In this document: positions 55,524 to 64,000 of the stretch, piece by piece
How positions within the stretch are numbered: the first letter of the stretch is position 1
How the letters are laid out: every line of letters begins with the position of its first letter
From: Elymus sibiricus
Lineage: Eukaryota; Streptophyta; Magnoliopsida; Poales; Poaceae
Length of the DNA: 64,000 nt
Direction of reading: 5' to 3'
NCBI GenBank assembly: GCA_039707655.1
Contig: CM077667.1
Coordinates: 155,104,642 to 155,168,641 of the forward strand
Program-made: the position numbers and the translations under genes
The notes under the pieces: model-generated
Told to the model about the DNA's origin: nothing
Seen by the model: only the letters and a program-made list of their open reading frames with translations
Database searches by the model: none

Positions 55524-57566
55524 GAGGCCTCTCCAACATGAACCCTTACTTCAGCATCAAATGTTTGGACTGGACAGTCTGTACATTTTGAGATCTCCAA
55601 TAAATACTCCTACTTTGGGTTGGACATGTTCGTATGTCTGAAATCTGTTAGGCCGGACCCAAATCGAGGGTTGCAGTAGTAGAGTTCGAACGATTTGTCA
55701 CATCGGACTCCGACAAGTTGGACCCACCCTTGCATCTCCCCCTCTTCTCACACACTCCTTTGTTGGATGCTACCCCTCCTATTTCGCTCTCTGTCATTGA
55801 TCTCGGAGCTCGACGCCGCTCAGGCCTTGCTAGAACTCAGTCGTATCACCCAGCCACCTCTCCGCCAAGACATTGTTGTTGGACCCATCCGCTGCCAGGT
55901 ACCATCGCCCATGTCGATGACATCCATGTTGGACGCTGTATCCGAAAAGTGTTTGGTTCAAATGCGATGGTGCATTTTTTATGTTTTTGTTGTTAAGTAT
56001 AGGGAAACATGATGGAGTCGTACAAAGGGTAATTCTACATTGAGTTCATGGATTCGTCTTTGTCGGAGGATGAGGAGAAGGATGAAACAGCGACAATGAT
56101 AGCTGTTCTTGAAGAAACAGAGAATGCATAGGAGCATGTTCTCATTTCAAGCACTCAACGTTGGGACACTGAGTGTTGAATCGACGTCGGGCAAGGGACA
56201 ATGTTGGTATCTACGATGATAAGATTGCTTTTTCGGGTGTTGTTATCGGATGCGCTGTCCAATTTTCTTGCGTATCGTGGACAGTTTAAGGCCCATGATG
56301 ATTACTTCAAGCTGAAGAGGGATGGGGTTGGCGTACTTGGGTTCTCTGCTCTCCATAAGTGCATGGCTGTTACGAGGATGCTTGCATATGGTATAATCAT
56401 AGGCCAATGAGATGAATGCATCTAGATGTATCAGAGAACATGCTTGGAAGCAATGGTCGGATTTGTTACTGGAGTGGTGATGGTGCTCGGACTGGAGTAC
56501 TTGAGAGAGTCAAATGCCGAGGACACAACACGAATTTTGTTACTTGGAGAATCAAGAGAGTTTCCGTGTATGCTCCGATCTATGAATTGCATGCATTGTT
56601 TTTTTGGAAAAGCTGCCCCTATGCTCAACAAAGGCAATACCAGGGCCATCTTAAGTTAGTTGCATCATGAGACTCTGGATTGGCGCTCTTTATTTGGCAT
56701 GTCGAGGACTCACAGTGACATCAACGTGCTCCGGTGGTCTCCATTGTTTGCAAGACTTTATGAAGACAATGCCCCGAAATGCAACATGCCATCAATGGGC
56801 GTGACTATAACTTGTGGTACCGCTTTGTCGACAGAATCTATCCTACGTGGGCGAAGTTTGTCAACACCATATTCAATCCAATAGGTAACAAGAAAATTCA
56901 CTTTAATGCAACACAAGAAGGTGCTAAATAGACTATGGACAGGACATTTGGAGCGCTCCAAGCACGTTCATAGTTAGCATAGACCCACTAAACAATAGGA
57001 TCTAGAGAAAGTGTGGGAGGTGTTGACATGTTGTGTGATCATGCACAACATGATTGTGAAGGATGAGGGTGAGAATATTCGCAATGTTCTAGATTTTGAG
57101 CAGATGGGCGGCATGTTTATCTTCCACAACATGAGGAGGCCACCATTGAGATTTTTCTCCACACATACCATCGGATTCACGATCAAGCAACTCATACGCA
57201 ACTTCTAGTTGATCTAGTGGATCATTTGTGGGTGTTTACTGAAACAATTAGAGCATGTGACTGAATAAATCGAATTTAATTTGAACTGTGATATTACTTG
57301 ATGTTTGGAACAAAATATTTATATTTGAATTACTGTTGCATTGCAATATTTATCTTTGAATTGTCGTTGCATTGTAATATTTATCTATCATTTTCATTGT
57401 TTGAAGAGAAAACGACTTAGAGAAAAATAAAAGGGGTGGGACGAATATGGGATTTTTGGGTGATACTCTTGGATGGCCAAAGCCCATACGGATGTCCGCG
57501 GACACATCTGAACGTGACCGCAAATAAATAAAAGCGTCCATTTAAGGTATAGCATTGAAGAGGCCT
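55524..57566 (+). mobile_element. PIF/Harbinger element with decayed transposase
   Basis: The left end AGGCCTCTCCAACATGAACC (from about 55525) and the reverse complement of the right end, AGGCCTCTTCAATGCTATACC (57566 leftwards), form imperfect inverted repeats about 2.04 kb apart. TAA precedes the left end at 55521-55523, as expected for the TTA/TAA-specific family, but the right flank no longer matches. A broken Harbinger transposase lies inside on the plus strand. The right terminal part (57420-57540) is CG-rich and repetitive as in related elements. Confidence 0.65.
56011..57205 (+). pseudogene. Harbinger transposase (DDE_4 / plant transposon protein), decayed
   Basis: From ATG 56011 the frame starts MESYKG, then stop, FMDSSLSEDEEKDETATMIA. 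Later pieces: YRMRCPIFLRIVDSL in one frame (56234-56280), AHDDYFKLKRDGVGVLGFSA and CMAVTRMLAYG in the next (56292-56392), DWRSLFGMSRTHSDINVLRW (56675-56734), RIYPTWAKFVNTIFNP (56836-56883), DRTFGALQARS and WEVLTCCVIMHNMIVKDEGE (56938-57067). These are the order and motifs of the PIF/Harbinger transposase, whose nuclease cuts the element ends. The conserved GSIDCMHW reads RSMNCMHC, losing the first catalytic Asp; SHNDIN keeps its Asp; VERAFG reads MDRTFG. At least five stops or frameshifts. Confidence 0.8.
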
Positions 57567-60447
57567 TGGGGACTATGAATTTTAAAAAATGTGTTGTGGT
57601 GGTGTGTCATGTTTTGTAGTGGTTCTATGTTGCTTTAGGGGCCCAGTTCTCTGATTTGATCTTTCCATGCCATTTTTCTTTTTGGTTATCCTTTTGCCAT
57701 GAAGTAGCGGTCTTATCTACTGTCACAGCTCATTCATTGATTTATTTGGTTTCACTTATCGAGGTGAACGCCCAATGACCATTTGAAAACATGTGAAATT
57801 GATCAAATTTTTATACGTTTGGTCTTATAAGTCTTTTCACTTTACTAGTAAATTTGCACGTGGAATGCACTTCTTAAATGTTGACCAAATGATATTCTCA
57901 CTTATACAAAATAAATCTCTCAAAAGAAGTATATTGCACCAAAGAAGTTGTAGCACCTACGCGAGCCATCATGTATGCAAAGATGTGCTTTGTTGGCTTA
58001 AATTTCCTTCTCAGTGGATCATCACATACTATGTTGGGATTAACTTTCCCTGCTCATGATCGGTGCAGAACTTGGCATGGAATTTCTTATTACTTAAGAA
58101 ATGAATATCACATGGAAATTTAAGCTTAACCAGGGGGGGCCAGAAATGGCTCGGCACTTAATTTTTAACCACTTGGTTTTTCCCTAGTTGGAGATACATT
58201 AGTTTTAGTGGGATATAAACTTATCTTGTCCACCCAATGAACCAAACAAAATCATCTACTAGGTCCATCAAAGCACACAAGGGTAATCACATTAAATCTC
58301 ATTCGTCTAAGGTAAGGATCTAATGATCAAAATCTCTCTGATGTTGACCATGAACCATGATTAGCATGTATTCTTAAGCCACTAAGCTTCGTCCTACGTT
58401 GTATCCCACGCCCATCGCTCTATCCTCTGCCATGTTGCGTCCCACTCCCCTGCTCCGCTGCCACACGCTCCTCCGCACCCTGCCGCCACCTCACGCATCT
58501 CCTCTTCTGGCCGCCGCCACATGTTCCTTTGTGCCCATTCGCTGCCAGCGCTCCTCATGATTTGTTGTGTGTGGGGCATGCATTAGCAGAATTGGGGGTT
58601 TGATGTGATGCAGGTGGATTTTGGGGTTACGGCAACAGTGTGTCGCCCATTTGCACGTAATACAAGCAAACATATCTAATTTATTCACTTTGTTATTACT
58701 CAAACCGGGCTTGTACATTGCTTGAGTTAGTACTTTCTTGTGCATTTGAGTACCTACTATTATTAATTATGTTATTTTTCCTTCCTCGGGATCCACAAAT
58801 TTTCACGCGTACATGGTGCAACCATCAAGTTTTGGGATATTAGGGTGCAACTGAACTATCTAACTTGACAATGTTCACGGAATGGGTTCCATCATATATC
58901 CGATTATGTTTCCAGTATAGTTGTTTGTTTCTCCACGGACTATGTGTACTCTTACACACCATAAGAAATCTATTCAGCCTATGGCGCTGCATCCAAAGAG
59001 TTGGTACCCACTAGTTCATTTTCCTATTATGTATTCAATAATGTTAGAAGCCTCGAATCTTTAAAATAATTTGTATTATGTAGGAAACCGTTTGCATCAT
59101 CACTTGCCAACAACATAAAAAATGTTAGCCTTCCCATAGGCGAATTTCTCCACAACATTTTGAGAATTCACCTATTTGTACATTTTCCACCTTTGTTTGT
59201 AAGTGGAGCAATTCTTTATTTATTTAACTGTAATTTGAAACATTAAGTACTCCACTATATGTTAATGCTACTCAAACTCCATTATTTATATTCAAAATAC
59301 ATTTAGGTCTACCTTGTTGTCTGCTTGATGGCTTTTTTGTGAATTTTTCCAATTTTCTTGCTGGTAAGATGCTTTTATCTTGGAAAGACCAATATCCAAT
59401 ATTTTGGCTTGCGACTTATGACCTAAAGCATGAATTGCTATTTTTATTTCTACATATTAGCAAATGAACACGTCCTTGTATGAAAAATTTCCCATGCGGT
59501 CTTCAATTCAAGAGTGGGTCTTCTTTTAACAAGGGGTGGATGAGATTAGTGATATGTCGAATACAATGGATATATGTTTACTACAAATAAGTTCTCTTCA
59601 TGAAACTTCCAAGCACAAACTAACTTAGTCAACTCAAATCTTCGCATGGTTATACTTGCACACCATGTGTCGATGCATTTGGATGAAATATTTATGCTAT
59701 AAGTTCAGTAAAAGAAAGTGTGTTCCAAAAAATGAGGCATACAAGCATAAAGAAAGACTAAAAGAAGAGATTTGTGTAGTTTCTGAAGCTAACATTGAAT
59801 TTTTTTTCTCAGAGAAAGTGTGTTGCTTGATGTAGTTATCAGTTACGATTAGATCTTGAACAAAGGTATCGATGTTCAGTAAAAAAAATATAGTGAGTCC
59901 ATGGTCAACTATTAGAAACATGAGAAAAAAATAAATCAAAGGACTTTTAAATGATTGATTGTAGTTTAACAAGAGCTCCCCTGAGCTTAGGTACATACCC
60001 TAGGTTCTTGGCAAAAGGATAAGCTTGAACATTGAGGCTCTATTCTGACTGTATAGGGGAACAAACCAAAGGAACATAAAAAATAGGGATTTCTATTTTC
60101 AAGCCATGGTTGCTTAGTTGTGCTCAGTTTTACCCCACCCATCTAACATTGCTCATTTTCCTCGTCCCTCCTCCACAATATGCTCACAAAAACCCAAACA
60201 GAGCATTGTCGTCCAATCAAAGCCTATGATCGTTACCTCCTGACGAGTGGGGCGTGTGATATCCTGACAGTTGGGGCCAAGGCCACTAATGACAGGTGGG
60301 GCCTAGGCAGGTTGCACACTCTATCTCTCTCATTCCATTTCAAACCGCCCGTACCCGAGCCGTTGCCCACACAATTATCGTCGTGCCCGTGTACCCACCT
60401 TACCCCGATCGGCGACCGGGCAACTCACGAAAGGCCGCGTCGCACCT
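57567..60447. other. Intergenic stretch, no supported gene
   Basis: Nearly 2.9 kb without recognisable coding. It is AT-rich except 58380-58570 and 60220-60447, which are more GC-rich; the latter includes GACAGGTGGGGCC-type sequence often seen in grass promoter regions. No transposon ends were found. Confidence 0.4.
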
Positions 60448-62140
60448 TGACACGTCTCAAATGTATCTACTTTTCCAAATACTTTTGCTCTTGTTTTGGA
60501 CTCTAATTTGCATGACTTGAATGAAACTAACCTGGACTGATGCTGTTTTCAGCAGAACTACCTTGGTGTTGTTTTTGTGCAGAAATAAAAGTTCTTGGAT
60601 TGAGCTAAAAATTGATGGGGAATTATTTTGGAATATCTTTCCTACTTATAAAGGTTGGAGTTGGTGGTGAATTCACTTGTGAGACCAACAACCTTCACCA
60701 ATAAAAAAATGCACCCTTACCCACATGTGGGACTAGCAACCTTCCAAGAGACATAAATAAACAAATGCACTTTACTCACATATGGGATTTAAAACAAATT
60801 AACAAGTACACTACTACTTTCACACTTGAAGAATTCAGAAATAACAAAATGTAAAAATGTGACTCCAACTCAAACTTATGCTCTTAAACCGTGACCTTAC
60901 TCATATTTTAGCTTCGTAGCAACGCACAGGCATCGTGCTAGTATACAAAAATACTGGTGAAGCAACCAACAACAGAAGACCCACTAGGTGGCCACAAGCC
61001 ATGGGCGCGCGCCCACCCCCCCAGGGCGCACCATGGTGGCTTGTGGGCCACCTAGCAGGCCTCTGACGCCCATCTTCTGATATAAGGTGTCGTCTGCCCT
61101 AGAAAAAAGAAGAGAGAAAGAATCACCATGTTTTACGAGATGAAGCCGCCACCACCTCATGTACTTCCTGAGGAGGGCTGGTCTGGAGTCCGTTTGGGGC
61201 TCCAGAGAGGGGAATTCGTCGCCATCGTCATCACCAACCCTTCTCCATCAACAATTCCATGATGCTCGCCATCGGGAGTAAGTAATTCCTTTGTAGGCTT
61301 GCTGGACGGTGATGGGATTGGGTGAGATTTGTCATGTAATTGATTCAATTTGTTAGGGCTTGATCCCTAGTATCTACTATGTTCTGAGATTGTTATAGCT
61401 ATGACTTTGCTATGCTTAATGCCTGTCACTAGGGCCCGAGTGCCATGATTTCAGATCTGAACCTATTATGTTTCTATGAATATGAGAGTGTTTTGGATCC
61501 TATCTTGCAAGTTATATGCACCTATTATGTGCTATGAGCCGTAGACCCCAAAGTGACAGAATTTGGGATCATCTTCGATGATGGTCGTAGTTTGAGGAGT
61601 TCATGTATTCACTATGTGTTAATGCTTTGTTCCAGTTCTCTATTAAAAGGAGGCCTTAATATCCCTTAGTTTCCCTTTGGACCCCGCTGCCATGGGAGGG
61701 TAGGACAAAAGATGTCATGCACGTTCTTATTATAAGCACGTAGGACCATATACGGAATACATGCCTACATTATATTGATGAATTGGAACTAGTTTTATAT
61801 CTCTCTAGGTTGTGACTGTTACATGATGAATGTCATCCAAGTCAAATATCCATCACTGATCCAATGCCTACGCTTTTTGCATATTGATCTTCGCTAAGTT
61901 ACTTTCGCTACTTGTACTATTACAATCATTACAATTTTCTACTTTCCGCCGTTTCCATTACTATTGTTACTGCGCTACTAACCACTTTGCTGCAGAAAAG
62001 ATATCTCCAGGTGGTTGAATTGAAAACTCAACTGCTAAGGCTCATAAATATTCTTTGGCTCCCCTTGTGTCGAATCAACAAATTTGGGTGAAATACTACC
62101 CTCGAACACTGTCATGATCCCCTATACTTGTGGTTTATCA
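60448..62140 (+). repeat. 5' LTR of the gypsy element, with Helitron insertion
   Basis: 1693 bases including the 306-base Helitron, 1387 without it. TG and CA termini are present. It contains the AACTAACC..GGACTGATGCTGTTTTCAGCAG block shared with the minus-strand element and a GC-rich part near 61000-61080 with an imperfect inverted repeat around GGTGGCCACAAGCCATGG and CCATGGTGGCTTGTGGGCC. GATATAAGG at 61079 is the likely TATA box. Confidence 0.75.
60636..60941 (+). mobile_element. Small non-autonomous Helitron (Hel1-like ends)
   Basis: Begins TCTTTCCTACTTATAAA right after A at 60635 and ends CTAG (60938-60941) before T, the A/T insertion rule of Helitrons. The last 28 bases (60914-60941) fit the published maize Hel1 3' consensus YCGTNRYAAHGCACGKGYAHNNHNCTAG with one mismatch (GCACA for GCACG). 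The 5' end fits TCTMTAYTAMYHNW with two mismatches. GCAC..GTGC just before CTAG can form a short hairpin. There is no coding capacity in 306 bases. Confidence 0.8.
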
Positions 62141-62151
62141 AGACGTTTTTC

Positions 62152-62170
62152 TGGCGCTGTTTCTGGGGAG
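62152..62170 (+). promoter_or_regulatory. Primer binding site of the gypsy element
   Basis: TGGCGCTGTTTCTGGGGAG lies 12 bases after the LTR end, a degraded form of the TGGCGCCGTTGCCGGGGAG type. Confidence 0.65.
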
Positions 62171-62215
62171 CATAGCTCTATTTATTGAGTTCAGTTGGGA
62201 TATATATTTATCACT

Positions 62216-63833
62216 ATGAATCTGAAAGATGCTAAGACCAAGATCGTACCCTCTAGGATGAGGGCAGGTAAGGAATTGCCTTCTAGCTCTGCACTTGATT
62301 CACCTTCTGTTTTGAGTAAGTTTGCGACACCACCACCTGCTATTCAATCTGATATGTTGCAAGTAATTGATGATGCTACTTCTACTTTACATGAAACTCG
62401 TGATGATGCTAGTACTTTGCTTGATGAAACTACACCACTGGGTGAATTTCTTAATGAACAAATTGCTAAGTCTAGAGAACTTGAGAATGCTGAAATTGAT
62501 GAAAACTATGATTCACCTATTATGTCTATATCTCCTACTAGAATTGAAATGCCTGATGTACATGATGGCTATGTTATAGACGGGGAGATAGCTAGAGACT
62601 TCCTTGCTTGTAATGACAGAGATGATCTTAAGAAACTATTGAGTGAACTGAAAGAAAAATCTATGAGGGAGAAAATGAAATATGATCCTAAGTTTGCTAC
62701 TTCTCCAATATGAGTTACCAATAAGGACTATGAATTCTCTATTGATTGTGAGTTAATTACTTTGGTAGAATCTGATCCTTTCCATGGTTAGGAATTTGAA
62801 ACTGTTGTGGCACACCTTACCAAATTAAATGATATTGGCACCCTAATTTCTAATGAGGAAAAAATTGCTACTACTATTTCCTTAAGCTTTTTCCCTTCTC
62901 ACTAAAAGGTGATGCTAAGAAGTGGTTTCATACGCTTGCTCCTGGTTGTGTGCGTAGTCCCTATGATATGTTATATTACTTCTCTGGAAAATACTTTCTA
63001 CTCATAAGAAACAAGATGCTTTACCGAAAATATTAAACTTTGTGCAAATTGAAGAAGAGAATGTCCCTCGAGCTTGGGGGAGGTTTCTCCAATTACTTAA
63101 AGCTTTGCCTGATCATCCTCTTAAGAAAAATGAAATACTTGATATCTTTTATAATGGACGAACCGATGCTTCTAGGGACTACCTAGATAGTTGTGCTGGT
63201 TGTTTTTTTTCCAGGGAATGAACTGTTGGGGAAGCTGAAGAACTATTGAATAATATTATAAAGAATGATAATGATTGGATACTTTCTGAACCACCTCCTG
63301 AACCAATTACGAAGAAGAGAGGTATTCTATTCCTCAGTCCAGAAGATATGCAAGAAGCCAAGAAATCTATGAAAGAAAGGGGTGTAAATTCTCTTCGTAG
63401 ATTCGATGAGGGTGATATACCTTACAATAAAACCGCTAGTCAATGCATGGATGGATTTGATAATTACATTGTTAAGCAAGAACATTTCAATATGTATGTT
63501 AAGGATCAATTAAAATGAAATGGCATGCTGATTGATCACTTGACTGACTTGATGTTTAGAATTTCTAATGATGTTAGAGGTTTGGGTAAGCATTCATCCA
63601 GGGTTCACACTTATTTAGAACAAGTTGCCAAGTCACAAAATGATTTGCTTAACGAAATTAATAATAAATTGAATGATCATGTTGTTAGAGTTATGACTAG
63701 AGGGGAAATGATGACACAAGAACCCCTATATCCCGAAAGACATCCTAAAAGGATTGAGCAGGATTGTCAAAACATTAATAATGATACACTAGTACATATA
63801 CAAAGAAAAAGAAAAGGGAAAGTAAAAAGATAG
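62216..63833 (+). pseudogene. gag of the gypsy element, broken
   Basis: The ATG at 62216 (MNLKDAKTKIVPSRMRAGKE) is preferred over an earlier in-frame start because it opens the conserved N-terminus. Recognised blocks: EFLNEQIAKSRELENAEIDE, SPTRIEMPDVHDGYVIDGEI, ARDFLACNDRDDLKKLLSEL. A TGA at 62711-62713 interrupts the same frame, which goes on VTNKDYEF, ELITLVESDPFHG. The capsid part (KGDAKKWFHTLAPGCVRSP, about 62909-62965) and later LFLSPEDMQEAKKSMKERGV, SLRRFDEGDIPYN (63246-63518) and YPERHPKRIEQDCQN (63525-63833) are in shifted frames. This is the gag of a common Triticeae gypsy group. It forms the particle that packages element RNA; this copy is defective. Confidence 0.8.
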
Positions 63834-64000
63834 AACTTTGCATGATTCTAGTGAACCTGTGGTAGAAAAACCTTTTGAGAATCATAATGATGTTTCTATT
63901 TCTGATGCTGAGACACAATCTGGTAGTGAACATACACCCAGTGATAATGAAAATGAAGATGTTCATGTTGATGCTCAACCAGATAATGATAAAGAACTTG
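63834..64000 (+). other. Gypsy gag/pol junction region, cut by the window end
   Basis: Asp/Glu-rich coding-like sequence (for example SDAETQSGSEHTPSDNENED) continues the gypsy element past the last readable gag frame. Confidence 0.5.

Larger units (their letters stand above)
60448..64000 (+). mobile_element. Ty3/gypsy retrotransposon, 5' part (runs off the window)
   Basis: The 5' LTR (60448-62140) starts TGACACGTCTCAAATGTATC and ends GGTTTATCA. It is followed by a primer binding site (62152-62170) and a gag gene beginning at 62216. Polymerase and the 3' LTR lie beyond base 64000. The LTR start TGAYACGTCTCMAAYGTATC and a 65-base block (60527-60591) are shared with the minus-strand element at 27401-43528, so the two belong to related families; Sabrina or WHAM type is possible but unverified. 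A Helitron is inserted in the LTR. Confidence 0.8.

Noticed and set aside
1..64000. CRISPR arrays, operons, prophage or bacterial defence systems
   Set aside because: The sequence is plant repeat DNA with eukaryotic introns and retrotransposons; no regularly spaced repeats were seen.

Overview
This window is intergenic DNA of a large grass genome. Several long terminal repeats (LTRs) match the BARE-1/WIS2/Angela copia family as I remember it, which points to the Triticeae (wheat, barley, rye, Aegilops). Nearly every readable protein segment belongs to a transposable element, and most are broken by stops and frameshifts. I found no intact host gene, no rRNA or tRNA gene, no CRISPR array and nothing prokaryotic.

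Layout. 1-3460: right part of a CACTA-like DNA transposon, with subterminal repeats and a B3-like two-exon reading frame inside. 4265-5408: a short PIF/Harbinger-type element with TTA target duplications carrying a broken gene. 6794-8256: minus-strand LINE remnant with a tandemly doubled 3' end. 8698-9308: lone gypsy-like LTR, minus strand. About 9890-10040: tRNA-derived SINE. 10190-11850: probable Helitron. 12800-13540: GC-rich low-copy stretch. 13610-13735: another LINE 3' end.

15300-53420 is one nested block five levels deep. A plus-strand LINE (hit by a small hAT-like element at 15875-16322) is split by an Angela-type solo LTR (target duplication GGAGT). That LTR is split by a Tat-type gypsy element (19620-48993, CCTTG). 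The gypsy element is split by a minus-strand, apparently non-autonomous LTR element (27401-43528, ACAAG), which is split by an Angela/BARE-like copia element (30267-38867, GTGTT). Removing the insertions rejoins each host in register; the LINE endonuclease frame continues across 31 kb.

53420-64000: unassigned and GC-rich stretches, a decayed Harbinger element with a recognisable transposase (55524-57566), and the 5' LTR and gag of another gypsy element (60448 to the window end). That LTR carries a 306-bp Helitron whose 3' end fits the grass Hel1 consensus with one mismatch.

How the parts relate. The Tat-type gypsy element has gag, protease, reverse transcriptase, two RNase H domains and integrase on the plus strand, and on the minus strand a separate promoter-driven, intron-containing gene. 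The non-autonomous minus-strand element shares an LTR block and a primer-binding-site type with the gypsy element at 60448, so an element of that kind may have mobilised it. LTR divergence counted by eye (5.2 percent for the outer gypsy, about 3.3-3.5 percent for the two inner elements) agrees with the nesting order. Family names come from memory and have not been checked against a database.
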